This document shows, one piece after another, positions 34,860 to 46,984 of a stretch of 64,000 nucleotides of DNA. Source of the stretch: Azolla caroliniana (lineage: Eukaryota > Polypodiophyta); the NCBI GenBank assembly GCA_043228905.1, contig JBHGNT010000011.1:12710001-12774000 (forward strand), in the 5' to 3' direction. The notes beneath the pieces are model-generated. The model saw only the letters and a program-made list of their open reading frames with translations, did not search any database and was not told where the DNA came from. The position numbers and the translations under genes were made by a program. Positions within the stretch are counted from its first letter, which is position 1. Each line of letters starts with the position of its first letter.

Positions 34860-35460
34860 GATTTTGTGTAACAGCATCCTCCGCAAGAAAAGGGATGTGC
34901 AATTCATTGCAAATGGAGGTTTTGGCAACATCAAGGTTGTTGAGTGGGAACTTAAACAACATCTTAACCTTCAATTTAGTCAAATGATGGGATTGGATTT
35001 GGTAACAATCAAGGATGTTATGTTGCTATCATAAATAAGATTAATGGTCTTTCGAACAACAAGATCAACATTTCATATTCCAAGAGGTTATACCTTTATT
35101 TGGGATAAGTTGAAAGAATACTATTATCATATGAGCCAATTATTGATTTAGATGGGGGGTTTCAAGAGTTTGATTGGACATTTGTTGGAAATAGGCGATT
35201 GACTACGATCTCAACAAACAGTGTTTATCACAAGTTGATTGACAAACATAAGTGGATGGAAGAAAGGGTTATAAAATGGGTTTTCGTAAGCCCATTACCT
35301 AGTGGTTTCATGTGAATGAGGCAAGTTGGTGTTCTCGATTGATGCTATGAGCTAAGGTATTCATTTAGAGAGTTATGGTTGGCACATTACCGTTAGGGAA
35401 TGCATTAAAATAAATAAATAAACATTGTTAGAGGAATGTTTTTCTTTTTTCAATGGAATT
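34860..35460 (+). mobile_element. possible L1-type LINE C-terminal relic
   Basis: Interrupted frames read GGFQEFDWTFVGNRRLTTIS, SVYHKLIDKHKW and, after a frameshift, GTLPLGNALK, resembling the spacing of the plant zf-RVT module near the C-terminus of L1 elements. Short A/AAAT-rich runs follow at 35410. The match is weak and I could not place a boundary. Confidence 0.3.
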
Positions 35461-35570
35461 GGAACATAGTAGGCACTGATTTCTTTTTACGTAGACTTGG
35501 TCATCATAGGCCTCTCATGTGCCCTTCACGATTTTCTATCTCGTGGTAACATGTATGTCAACAAAGAAAC

Positions 35571-35981
35571 CTAGGTGGTTGACTCCCAACTTCTACAAAC
35601 TTGACAATGAGCTTTCTTGCTTATAATTTTATCGTCGTTAAAAGCTCTCTTGTTGGATGAATGTAGTACCTCTCCTTTTTGCATGCACCGCCACTTGTCC
35701 AAGAATGGGCATTTGGCTTGCAAAATATACATCTTATTTACTGCATGCTTAATGATGGAAGTACATTTGCTCCTACTTAAAAGTATGATAGACCCTTCCT
35801 TTGAGCAAAACAATAGTAACTGAAACTCTATTAGCCCTTTGTAACAGAGGACTGAACCTTTGAAATTTGTTATACTAATTCTAGACTTCCCAAGCTTTCT
35901 AACGACCAATAACGCAAAAAATTTGGGGAGATTTATGTGGTTGAATTTCCTTTCACAAAACAAATTAAAGAACTTGGCCAC
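35571..35981 (-). mobile_element. copia pol N-terminal fragment
   Basis: A 136-codon frame on the minus strand. IIKHAVNKMYILQAKCPF matches IKHVVNKMYIFPKPSAHL, read on the minus strand at about 44675-44620 in the nested copia element, so both derive from the same pre-integrase part of a copia polyprotein. No integrase follows; this is an isolated fragment beyond the LTR of the larger element. Confidence 0.5.
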
Positions 35982-35999
35982 TATATCTATATTTCAAAC

Positions 36000-36343
36000 G
36001 CATACACTTACTAAAAAAGAAAGTTAGATTAGAGGGCTCTCAAGCTTAGTATACTCAAGAATAATGAACAATTCTCAACAGTTACTCTGATTACACTCAA
36101 AATGAGGCTTGCTATATAAAGCTAACTAAGAGTGTCTACATCTAGATTATGGAGTCCAAATGAGAGCCTACAAATACCCAAAACTAAGAGAAATATATCA
36201 CTCTCCCTTATATAATGCTCCAACCAAAAAAATTGTGGAATTTGAATTCAAAAGTTGCTTCGGAGTTCCCTTACTCTAGCAAAACGTTTAGTGACATGAC
36301 ATTGAACTAAGAAACGGTTCGCACACTTGAGCTTGTTACATTT
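36000..36343 (-). mobile_element. probable 3' LTR of the nested copia element
   Basis: A purine tract ending CTTGGGGAAA lies next to TGTTAGAAATGTAACAAGCT starting at 36343 on the minus strand, directly after the end of the RNase H frame (GEVQHQPQP region). The sequence contains TATATAAAGC (36111) and TATATAAT (36210). The far end is set only roughly; the 5' LTR was not found in the window. Confidence 0.5.
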
Positions 36344-36779
36344 CTAACATTTCCCCAAGCTCAAGTGCTAATGTTCATTAACTCTTTGAGGCTGAGGTTG
36401 ATGTTGAACTTCTCCAATTTGTTTGCTTCCTAAGTTTTGTCATCATATCTGCTAGTTGGTTCTTTATGTTGAATCATGTATTTGATTTTCGTTTCCTTCG
36501 TTAATACCTTCTCTCTATTAAAGTGATAATGGATTTGTATGTGCTTGCTTCTTGCATGGACCATAGGGTTATTTGCAAGATGAATGCTTGTCAATAAGTT
36601 ATCTTGAAATAGAGTAAACTCTTTGACCTCAACGTCCTTTGAAGAGATTCTTGAGCAACATGGTTTCACATGTAGCATGTTCTAAGGCTCTATACTCAGC
36701 CTTAATAGATGATAATCCAATCATTGGTTGCTTTTTGGAGATCCATGAGATGACTCTTTGGCCCATCATTAAGGCATTG

Positions 36780-37258
36780 CCATTTATATAAGAAAACCAA
36801 ACCAAATCGTTTACGAACTCTCAAGCCATTTAAACCAAACCATGTAAGAAAAGGTAAACCAAACCATTTAGAGAAAAGTTGAAACCAAACAAAACCATTC
36901 ACTAAAACATTTAAGCCTAACCATTTATGTCAAACTAATTAAAAAAATTAAAAATACAATAAATTAAATATAGCATTTAACTTTAAATTAATTACATTAA
37001 AAAGGTATCAATGAAACCATTAAATTAAATATGCATTTAAACTAAATTAATTAAATCAATAAAAATTTATTTAAACCATTAATGGGGAAAAAACTAACCA
37101 ATAAACCTTTAAACCAAACCACTTAAACCTATAAATCAATAAACGTAAGTTTTAGAACCAAACGATTTATTAATAATTCAAACTATACCAAAACATTTAA
37201 CCATTTTAGAATCGATAAATTATTAAACTATGGCTTAATGGTGTGGTTTGGTTTGAGC
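36780..37258. repeat. AT-rich block of AAACCATTT-type repeats
   Basis: Dense repetition of AAACCAAACCATTTAAACC-like words with AATTAAATTAAAT spacers, inserted between the RT and RNase H pieces of the copia element. Both ends contain AACCAAACC in opposite orientation (36796; AACCAAACCACACC on the minus strand at 37248), so a foldback element is possible. No coding capacity. Confidence 0.55.
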
Positions 37259-37659
37259 CAAAACTAGGCCCATAGGTAATCACACATACACAAATATTCC
37301 ACAAGCCCCATGAGCTTGCTTTAACCCATACAATGGATTCCTAAGTTTACAAACAAAATTTGAATATTTAGGGTTTCAAACCTTAATGTTGTGACTTGCA
37401 AGTCACCATTAAGAAAATCATTCTTTACATCCAATTGATATATTGGCCATCTTCTAGATGTGGTCACTCCAATAATTGTCCTAATTATGGTCATTTTTGC
37501 AACATGGTTGAATGTTCTTCATAGTCAACTCCATAGGATTGCGCAAATCTTTTTGCCATAAGCCTTGTCTTATACTCAACAATAGAACTATCAGAATTCC
37601 TCTTCACTTTATATACCCACTTGTTACCTATGACCTTCATCCCTTCTTGCTAACAATCG

Positions 37660-37705
37660 GCAACGGTTCGGTTTGAACAAACCAAACCATTGTCGCGATG
37701 TTTTT
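37660..37705. mobile_element. left end of foldback element
   Basis: CGGCAACGGTTCGGTTT is followed after four bases by AAACCAAACCATTGTCG, its near-perfect reverse complement, so this end alone can form a hairpin. The matching right end is at 41940-41962 (AAACCGAACCGTTG). The copia reading frame resumes on either side. Confidence 0.55.
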
Positions 37706-38631
37706 CAACACATATTGTGAAATCACCATCCAAAGATAATCAAGTAGTAGTTCAAATAAACTAATATTACAAAATCAACTTTTGTAATAAACGATGAAAA
37801 GATAGAAACATAGAAGCGGTAGTAAAAAAGAAAAAAAAAACGCAAGGCGTGGAATTGAGGAGCAAGGTAAAGAAAAAAGCTCATAATTTCTTCATCCGAT
37901 GTCCAAATTAGAAAAGAAAAGATTCATAAGAAGGCTAACACAAAGGACTTTCCCAAAATATCTTGTATGACGAAATTGGACTTACAAAAAAAAGAAATAC
38001 TCATAGAAATAAAACTCGACTCATATAGATAAGCTTTTTTTAGGCGAAAAAATAAAAGCAAGTCATAGAAAACCTATAAATAAGAGTTATTCTTAATAAG
38101 AAAGGGGAGAGATTGATGGGGATTTGAAGAAGAAAAGATTTATGTTTTCTCTCTCATACTCTTATACCCTAAAAGGGGATATAGAAAAAAAATCATGTAA
38201 CAAAATGAGTCCATTAGATTGATGATTTAGTAATAAAAAACTTTCCATGTTTCCTCTCTCATACTCTCTTACTTTAACTTTATTTATGTATAAGTATAAC
38301 TAAGTGTTATTCGTACTCACTTACTCTAATCGTTCTTACTCCTAAGCATACTTATTAAGTACTATTCAATCTTCCATCTCGCATAATCTCTTACTCAAAG
38401 ATTTTCTTGTGCATAACTATAATCAAGTATTAATCAATCTGTCATACTATCTTACTCAATCATTCTCTCAATACTATCTTACTATTATTCGAAGGAAATA
38501 TCTCATCTTAAAACTTAAAGTGCATAAATCGTTTAGCCCTAAATCCTTCCAGTCCAGAACCTCAGAGGTTCCGCCTCACGATCCGCACTTACTAGAGGAT
38601 TTTCATGACATAATCAATTGGTGAACCCGAC

Positions 38632-39681
38632 GTGAAAGCGGGTGGCAAGGAGATGGAGAATCAACAAGAGGCTATGAACATGATGACGATGATGGTCAAC
38701 TGCATACTACAAGAACAACGCGTGATTTCGGAGATCAAATCGGTAGTAGAGCGGTTTGTGCAAAGAAACAGACAATTCAATGGAAATGATGTGTCACGCT
38801 ATCTGCGTGACTACAAGGCGGAGATGATGCGATGTGGGATAACGGAAGGATTGCAAGTAATATCCTTCAATCGGGTGGCCACGGATGAGCTACAAGAGAG
38901 AATCCACAAGATGCGACAACAAAACCCGACATGGGGGTCCTTTGAAGAAGCTTTACGAGAGGCATATGACTACAAGAGATTGAAGGAACGAGATCGATGC
39001 GAGTTTGACCAGTGGGTGGCATCAACGAAGACCCAATGAAGGGAAACACAAGCATTCCTAGAGTTCGAGCATCGTTTTGCTCGACTCTCAGAGCGGGAAC
39101 AAAGATTGGTGGGGGAGGATAAAGTCCTAATGTTCGTAAGATCGATCAATCGGAAATAAAGGATGGACATCGAGATCGAACTCAAAGATGATGACGGTGC
39201 AAATGGCCTTACCAAGGATTGGACTGAAGTCGAAAGAGTATGCCGAAGATATGATAAGAGGAAGATGAGAATATCGTCGGAAACAACATGGCTTATAAGG
39301 GATGATTGATTAAGGATAAACGATGTGGTTGATATGAAGGCCGAATTACGATTCGACGGTACCACAAGAGAGGGTGTGGAACAAGGCATCCTCTTCTCTT
39401 GCGAAAGAACGATGGCTAAGGATAAGATCGATGACTTGAGAGTGGAGACCATCACTTCAAGGGTGGAAGAAGGTTTCGGGATACGAGTGTCTGAAACATC
39501 GAGTGAGACAGGGGTAAGCATAATCGATGCTTGCATGATCGAGGGAGATAAAGAGTGTGAGGCGGACGCGATTGAGGAGGTAGCCACGAAAGATGACATC
39601 GAATCGGAGGTGGCTATGGATGAGTCAATGGTGGATGGCCGTATCAAAACTTTCCCACCACTAATTCCAAAGGCAACATGA
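38632..39681 (+). pseudogene. retrotransposon gag, broken
   Basis: First frame 38632-39039 (135 codons): FNGNDVSRYLRDYKAEMMRC, TDELQERIHKM, TWGSFEEALREAYDYKRLKE, DQWVAS, the layout of Ty3-type plant gag proteins. After the stop the homology continues to about 39310 (EFEHRFARLSEREQRLVGED, VLMFVRSINRK, TKDWTEVERVCRRYDK) with one in-frame stop, and a further acidic frame runs 39325-39681 (IDDLRVETITSRVEEGFGIR). Long antisense frames here (39734-38970) are composition shadows. Confidence 0.7.
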
Positions 39682-39689
39682 GACCGAAG

Positions 39690-40440
39690 AGACGGAAGGT
39701 GGCAGGGAGAAAACGAAGGTCGAAGTTGATGCATACGATGGAGAGATAGCCGAGAAGGTGGCTATGGGTGAAACAACGGAGGACAATAATAGCGAGGATT
39801 CCTGCCCACTAATTCTAGAGACTTTGACGGGTGTTTCCGAGAACCAACGTGAGACCAGAGAGATGGGAGATGACGGCAAGGAAGGTAAAGTCGGAAGCTG
39901 GTTCGGATGGAAGATGATCTGTCCAAAATTCTGATCTAAACAAAAGTCGAACCAAGTGGAAGTGGATTCGACTTAAATCCGATCGATTGAGCCCGACCCG
40001 GACGGAAATCGTTCCAGGCGGAAGCTGATCGGATGAGACCAATTTGGAAAGAAGCTAATCTGGCTCAACTGGAGGTCGAACCGGTCAAGCCTAGTGAACA
40101 CGAGGAAAAGGAAGCCAACCCAAACCAAAACCGATCGGTCGAACCCGAACTGGAAGGGGGCCGACTCACTCGAAACTGACCAACCAAATCTGATTCGGCC
40201 GAACGCAAATACGGATGGAAGCCGACCTAGCCGAAAGCCGATCAGACGAGACCAATCCGAAAAGAAGCTAATCCAACTCAACCGGAGGTTGAAGCAATTG
40301 AGGCCGGTGAACACGAGGAAGAGGCCAACCATGCACACTACCACGGATGACAAGGGCCAAGAGGATTTGAAGGGTGTTACCGAGGATGAGATCTCAACAA
40401 AGAAGGAGGGCTCTAACATGCAGATTGTCAACTCTAATGC
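39690..40440 (+). repeat. internal acidic/charged repeats of the gag element
   Basis: Motif pairs recur: EVAMDESMVDG (39606) and KVAMGETTEDN (39757); and a segment of about 210 bp with GAGACCAAT, AAGAAGCTAATC, GTGAACACGAGGAA occurs at about 40035-40105 and again at 40250-40320. Translation is rich in charged residues, with several frameshifts. Confidence 0.6.
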
Positions 40441-40772
40441 GTGATTGTACGATGAAGGTGGACGAAGTGCGGAGTGTCTTGACCAAGGAGATAGTCGGAA
40501 CGAAGGTGGCACATGCATGAGACATGAAGGGTTAAGCTCAAAAAGAGCACAAGGAGCCATGAGAACCGGTCATGGCAATGCAAAGAGTGAACGAAGAATA
40601 TGGTGGATCGGATGACGACAATGGTTCGGGTGGAAAAAATCGATGTGCTCAAAATAGAGAGACAAAGTCGACATAGCAAGAGAAATGAAGGATGCTACGA
40701 ATGAAGGAGAGTAACAAGCATCGGAACCTTTGACACATACCGGAGGATGTGCGGGTTCGGAGGGGGCGAGTG

Positions 40773-41575
40773 TTGTAGTGTATTTTGTACACTACGTGAA
40801 AAACGTATAAAGTACCCGATTTAATAAATATGAAGGAAACGAAGAAAATATGAGCATACATGTTACATGCATAAGGCAAGATTCAAACCTTGTACCTCCA
40901 TGTAATAATTTAAAGGCTTACCACTACACTAACACATCATGAGTGTTAGAAAAGTCGATATCCGCATAAAAAGGTTATTTCACACATATTTTTTAGGAAA
41001 AAGCTTTAGTTAGAAGAAAACGCATGATAGAAAAAAGCTACACATGCACATCTAGCGTGCATGAACACTATAGTCAATAAACAACGCATGAGGTTAGAAA
41101 AAACATGTTAGAGAAAGCATATAGTCTATAGATAGAGAAAGCATGGAGTCCATAGTTAGAGAAAAACCATGGATTGTGAAGACTCTCTCCTCACTATATA
41201 AGGATAGGTGCACAATGTAATTAAGAGAGAAAATTATGGATGAAAAATCATTAGGGTTCAAAAATAATGATTAATAAAATAAATTATGCTTGTGGGATTC
41301 ACAAGTTTTCTATATCTATTAAGGTTTTAAATATTAATAAAATAAATAAACTATACTCGTGGGATTCACGAGGTTTCTATGTTCTTCTCTATCAGTCTAA
41401 GTACATATTCTTACATAAATATTAATCAATAAAATACATTATACTTGTGGGATTCACAAGTTTCTAATAATCTACTCATAATTAGAACCGTCTCAAATTC
41501 TTCCTCCTCCTAGTCCAAAACCCCAGCGGTTCCCACCCGACTCACGCAACGATCCGGCGCCGAAAGTCGCGAAAT
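40773..41575 (+). repeat. presumed 3' LTR with three hairpin repeats
   Basis: Begins TGTTGTAGTGTATTTTG after a purine tract. Contains TATATAAGG (41196) and three repeats of a block ACTTGTGGGATTCACAAGTTT at 41287-41310, 41353-41378 and 41442-41465; each forms a 6 bp stem with GGATT loop. Ends near CCGGCGCCGAAAG. Confidence 0.5.
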
Positions 41576-41589
41576 CACGCTTAATGGTT

Positions 41590-41962
41590 AAAATGGTTCG
41601 GTTTGGGTTCATGTTCAGGTTCATGTTTTTTTTAACAGTTTGGTTCAGTTTCAATAGTTTAACGGTTTTTTATTTTTTATTTTTTAAGAAATTTTAAATT
41701 TTAAATTTATTTTAAAAGAAATCTTTTCATTTTGAAGCCTTATTCTCACATTTTAGGAAAATCTTTAAATTTTTGAAAATTTAAAATTTAAAATAACGAA
41801 ATATTTTAAATTTTAAAATTAGAATTTTGATCTAAGTTGAAAACTGAAACCAAACCACGAAACTGTGGGTTTAACGATTCGAAAAAAAATTAACGGTTCG
41901 GTTCAACTTTCAAACTTTTTTAATGATTCGGTTTTGACACTCTCAAACCGAACCGTTGATTA
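41590..41962. mobile_element. right part of foldback element
   Basis: Starts with ATGGTTCGGTTTGGGTTC and ends AAACCGAACCGTTGATTATT; the interior is A/T-rich and self-complementary (TTTAAATTTTAAAATT-type words on both strands). It pairs with the end at 37660-37705 as an inverted repeat (AACGGTTCGGTTTGA). Confidence 0.55.
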
Positions 41963-42167
41963 TTGTTATTTCTTGCCTTGGAACTAGATTCCAAGTGGTG
42001 TTGTCTTCAAGGGCTTTGTAATCTTCTTCCATACCTTGTTGCCATTCCTTTGTGTCTTTAGCATTTTCATAAGTATAAGAGTCATTATCTTTTATAACCC
42101 TAGACATGAAATCATAATGACAACCAATATAACTATCATAGATAAACCTTGAGATTGGATGGTTTAC

Positions 42168-42168
<1 letters not shown>

Positions 42169-42202
<34 letters not shown>

Positions 42203-43921
42203 TTTTCTTTTTCTTTTTCCAAAAAAAACTCCTTCCATTAGTTATAAAAATTTACAAATGAGATTATTATGTACAAATCCTTGTAAGGACGCGATAGTTC
42301 CATCTTATGTGGATGCCCACTAACTCAAGAAAGGGAGAGGACGACCATTGTTGGATGAAGGCTATTCGTTGTCTTTCAACTCCATCAGAGTCGCCCTTGA
42401 GGCCATCATATTGGCTCTTTAGAGTGGCTACAATTTCACTCCATATCTCTTGTAGTAACATTGTTGGATGCGCGGTTTGGTTGGAGAAGACCCGTCTACA
42501 CCGTTGTTTCCATAGAATCCAAAGAGTTATTGGGCTGACCAATTCCACCACAACTTGAGATTTGTCATTAAGAGGAGTTGAGTGGACATTGTTGATGGTG
42601 GAGAAAAAAACCTCTTGTGCTTTTATCACCAAAGTCATCCCCTCCTCCTGATGCTCGTATCTACCAACTAGGGTCTGCCATGATAGCCAACATATATTTC
42701 CCCACTTGATTGAGCCTTGCACCTGGCATAATTGCAACAAGCGGCCAACCCCCCAACATATTTGATGGGACGTTGGGCAGTCCCACAAAGCGTGTCGTAT
42801 TGATTCTACTGCATTTGGACACTCTACACAATTAGGAGAGCTAAGGTTCCCACGTTGTCATTCTCCCACCGGTAGTGACTTGTGTATTAATAACCATTGG
42901 AACGTTGTAATTCGCCTCGCGTGTTGTTGTTTCTAGATTTTTGGCCAAAACTTGGTGATAATTGTGTGAGGAACTTTATATGTGTGCCAAACCTTTGCAG
43001 CAGCCGGCTCTTGGGCGGTTTGAGCAGCTAGAATGTGGCGACCCAATCTAGTTGTGAACTGGAAGAAAGGGATGGGTTTGCTTCCTTGTCCCGCTTAAGG
43101 ATCACGCCATGTCCATTGCAAAGGGTCCCAACTGACCTTACGTAGCCATGTGTTTTCATGAGTACATATGTGCCAATCGGGTTGTACTTTGATCGGATTA
43201 GGATCTACAATCCATTTATGACCAGTATATGCGAGTACTCAAATTGCATTATTCTGTGTTGGTGTCTCAGTGTCTCGCAATTCAGAGCCTTCGATCTTGT
43301 CTGGTGTTCTCGTACCTCTCGGGGTCAAAGATATCTCCTCCTCGTAGCCTATCCATTTCTCCATTGTCGTCCTTTGAGTAGTGGCTTCCCTAACCAATAG
43401 AGCGTTAATGATTTCTGATCTCATAGTCCATCCGCCCCTGATTCCATGGAGTATGTTGGCTGATCTTGTAGTGGCAGTGACATAAACCGTCTCCAACATT
43501 CTATACTTTTTCCTGGACTTTCTGCAATGTATCCCCATGATAACCCCTTACTTGATCCAAGTAGTTGATTAGATTCATCCTTGATACATGGGTTCCATAG
43601 GATACGTTGGCTGAGCCAAGCAGGTTCGGAACTCGGTTAATTGCACTTGAGCCCTCTTCTAATGTCACACCATGCCTTCCACATGGATGCACTGAATCTA
43701 TCCTCCAATTGGCGGGAGAAACTAGGTTTGAGATCCATGTTTAGAATCTATCCCGTTTGGGGGGCCCAATTGACCCCTTTTCGTGGCCTAAAGTAAGCGA
43801 AACGTAACCGCAGTAGCATTTTCCAACAATAATTTCCTAGTTGGAGTTCTCGCACCACAAATTTGGCAAGTAAGGCTTTTGATTATGAGAGTAAATGAAG
43901 GTCAAGAACGGTAAACCAAAC
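42169..43921 (-). mobile_element. L1-type LINE insertion with target-site duplication
   Basis: 5'-truncated plant L1 on the minus strand. The tail is the A/G-rich run complementary to 42169-42240. The frame 42788-42267 gives WDCPTSHQICWGVGRLLQLC and TLWILWKQRCRRVFSNQ, typical of the region after the zf-RVT zinc module; the zinc module itself is just upstream (CPNAVESIRHALWDCPT by frameshift). Upstream pieces GNYCWKMLLRLRF and ASMWKAWCDIRRGLK belong to the RT C-terminus. The 11 bp word GATGGTTTACC occurs immediately outside both ends (42158-42168 and 43922-43932). It sits in the integrase-RT linker of the copia element. Confidence 0.88.
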
Positions 43922-44699
43922 GATGGTTTACCCTTCATGACCTTCATTTATCTCCTCATGGTGAAATAAAACTCCTTTGTCTTGGTGATTTCACTTCAAT
44001 TTTTGATGTGGCTCCCTCTTCTAACATCGGTTCATCGAGATCTTCAACTTCACCACCAATTTCATCAAGTTCTACCAATCTTGCTTTTCCTTTATTTACT
44101 AACTCTTGGAGACACACTTATAACCTTTTTGTTCCATAGCATAACCAATAAATATACATCTTTCGGCCCTTGCATCCATTCTACCTCTCAATTCTTGTGG
44201 CACATGTGTAACATATACACCCAAATGCTCTAATGTGTGAGGGATCTAGTTTCCTTAAACTCCATGCCTCATCAAGTGTCATGTCATGCACTATTGATCT
44301 TAGTGTTTTGATGTTGCAAACTGTTTCCTTCTCAACCTGTACCTCGAACCTTTTGCATATCAAACACATCTAATTTTTGCTTTATACAATACAACAATAC
44401 TTTTCTAGAGTAGTTATCAATGAAGGTTACAAAATACTTGTTACCTGCAAGTGAGAGCGTTTTGGTTGGCCCCCATACATCTGTGTGCACAAGGTCTAAC
44501 ACATCAATGTGCTACATATCCACTCTTCTTGAAAGGTTGCCTAGTAAACTTGCCTAGTTGGCAAGCTTTAGACATCTCACGCAACAATTGTAATGAAAAA
44601 TGTGGTAGACATGTTCATAAATGGGCACTTGGCTTTGGAAAAATGTACATCTTATTTACCACATGCTTAATTCTTGTCTTGTATGCAATCTAGAATGCC

Positions 44700-46980
44700 T
44701 TTCCACTTATGTTCTTTTTAATTGGTGTAGAACCCTTAACCCTATTGTTCATATACGCAACTCTCACCATTTAAGCTATGTTCTAATATTCTATTAATTT
44801 TCTTCTTCATACATTTTCTGCTAGTGTCACTTTGACCATAGTCCTAACATCATGCCACATCATGATAATATTCTCCATTTGCACATGCCACATCATGACA
44901 ATGTCACACTTGGTTCTTCTTCTTGAGCACCACCTTGAGGTATGTGTGTTGAAACATTTGATTGTCTACTTTTTCATTGTTGAGAAGAGTGGAAGTGGGT
45001 CTCGATCACGCTTGAGCTACTAATGATATGCTAATTAATAAAAAAGAATCTAATCTCTATCTTCAATCAAATCACATTTACATAGTTAGTGTTAGCACTA
45101 AACACATGAGAAACTTTACCACATTTGACAATGCTTTATAGAGAGTGAAGTAATAAAAAATCTCCAACACAACATACCTTCCGTCTATCCATGCGATATG
45201 TAAATATAAGGCCTTCGGTATTCAAGGGCTTAAAGGGCAACAACATCAGAAACTCAATCTCATTGCCCTACACCTAATGGCAAAAACAATCACACATTCA
45301 ACCTCATTGTGCGTACACCTAATGGCTTGAGCAATCATGCACTTTATTTCATCATTAATTGATTTTGACCATCTTGCACTACTTTGCATTATTGCCTTCT
45401 TGAACATAGTATATGGCGCCTTTCCTCTTATCTATGGGTGACCTCTTAATTTAGTCTTTAAAGTATCAACTAAGGTCTCAATTCACTAGTATTTGATTGT
45501 TTGGAAAAATGTTATTTATGAGATTTATTATAAGCCATGAACATTCCTTGATAGTTTCATGTTCTCATTAGCTTGAGCTTTCACAATCCTACATTTGTTT
45601 TCATCATTGCCATCTTGAATCGTTCTTCCTATGTATAAATGGTATCCCTTCTGAAGAAAATGGATGATGGGATGAGTTCAAGCCCCAAGATGAGGAACCA
45701 GATGCGTCCTTGCAAGAAAATTGGATTAGAGAAATTAGAGTGGTTCATGTCAAATTGTATGTCTCTGATGCTTGAATGGCAACATCACAAATTATATGAC
45801 ACTTTCCTCTATAACCATTATTCGCCTTTTTGTAATCTATTCACACATGGATGCATGGCGAGAGACTCATATGAACCCAAATATAAAAAATTTCAACAAT
45901 CATTAAATATTGCTCCTCATTTCTATCGACTTTTATAATGTTTCGATGTATCAATGAGTGAAGAGTAAAAATCCTAGAGTTCTATTATTGCATAGAATAG
46001 ATTTATTTGCGACATGGACAACTTGATTCATCATTATCGTTAATATTTTATGGCAACTCTAACTGTTTTTTCTTGTTGCCTCATTTTGTTTTAAGAATTC
46101 AAACAACTCAACTGCTCGATGCTATTTTCATTCCTCATCAGAGAACTTTTTTATTGTTATATTATGGTTGTAGAAAAAGTGCCAAAGGTTTGGTAGTTAG
46201 TTGTCTTACATCACAAGTAAGTTGGTACCTAATTGCAAGCTTAGGCTAATTCTATGACATTATTATAATTTGTTTGTTCGAGTGTAGATGCCATTGCACA
46301 TGGCACCTTTCTCTCACTAAAGGATCAACAAACATAAATTGAAGACCATATCTAAAACACAAAACATCAATGGCCATTGATTATTAGTTTATACATTGAG
46401 TGTACAATCAATTGACCATTTCTTATGATAACGTCTTTCGTGTGAATTGAGAAGCGTATTTCAAAGAAAAGCTTCGACACATCAAAAAAGAGAAGATCCG
46501 ACAGCTCACCTTCCAAGCCAAAGCATAATGTTCATTGTGATATATTCATAAGGCTACGACACTACATATAATATAGACAAAAGGAGTTGAAACCCCAAAA
46601 GAATTATCAACTTTCATTCAGTTAATTATTTGTCAATTTAGAGCATCAATCTCATGTTCAAATTCCATGGCATAATAGAATTTTTTACAGTATTTTAATG
46701 CAAGATTTTCAAATGGCTCATTTTCATTGTAGCATAATGTTCTTAGAAAATCTGGTAGAGTGTCAACTTTGAGCATACACTCATTTCTACAACAACGCAA
46801 TCCTCTTGTATTCACTAATTATACCTAATCAGCTGCTTTTCCCGACTGATCAGTTCATTTCGCTATACAGAGTAAATGTCATCCTTGGGAAAGTTAACAC
46901 CACATCACTTACATTGCATTGACATTACAAGTAACCATCTTTGTAACAATTCCAGAATATGGCAATGAAATGCTTTCCAT
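44700..46980. other. gene-free stretch upstream of nothing recognisable
   Basis: No domain was recognised. The frame 45639-45938 (99 codons) has no familiar motif and no promoter or splice support. The sequence 44830-44910 repeats CACATCATGA(T/C)AAT three times. Confidence 0.4.
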
Positions 46981-46984
46981 CAGA

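Larger units (their letters stand above)
37700..41585 (+). mobile_element. Ty3-type gag-only LTR element inside the foldback element
   Basis: Contains a primer-site-like TTGGTGAACCCGACGTG (38618-38634), a gag region (38632-39681), an acidic repetitive region to about 40700, a purine tract GGAGGGGGCGAG (40759-40770) and a presumed 3' LTR from 40773 (TGTTGTAGTG) to about 41575. No protease, RT or integrase was found, so it is non-autonomous or deleted. The heptamer GTCGCGA is present next to both presumed outer ends (37692 and 41566), possibly a target-site trace. The presumed 5' LTR (37699-38610) matches the 3' LTR only in the U5-like end, so the element may be a recombinant. Confidence 0.55.
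36344..44700 (-). mobile_element. Ty1/copia element broken by three insertions
   Basis: Pieces in minus-strand order: pre-integrase and integrase (44700-43933: QLGKFTRQPFKKS, VTFIDNYSRKVLLY, SLRKLDPSHIRAFGCICYT), spacer to RT (42157-41963: DTKEWQQGMEEDYKALED), RT N-terminus (37655-37260: NKWVYKVKRNSDSSIVEYK, YQLDVKNDFLNGDL), RNase H (36775-36350: SWISKKQPMIGLSSIKAEYR, NPMVHARSKHIQIHYHF). It is cut by an L1 at 42169-43921, a composite insertion at about 37660-41962 and an AT-rich block at 36780-37255. The RT centre with the YVDD box is missing, so it was also deleted. Inactive. Confidence 0.85.

Noticed and set aside
37699-38610. Confident 5' LTR of the gag element
   Set aside because: Only the last 30-40 bases resemble the presumed 3' LTR; the starts do not align, so the 5' LTR is not called as a separate feature.
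38970-39734. 254-codon minus-strand frame
   Set aside because: Antisense to the gag frames, Ser-rich by composition; no motif recognised.
39973-40560. 195-codon minus-strand frame
   Set aside because: Antisense to the charged repeat region of the gag element; no motif recognised.
45639-45938. 99-codon frame as a gene
   Set aside because: No recognisable domain, no splice or promoter context; length is not beyond chance in this AT-rich DNA.
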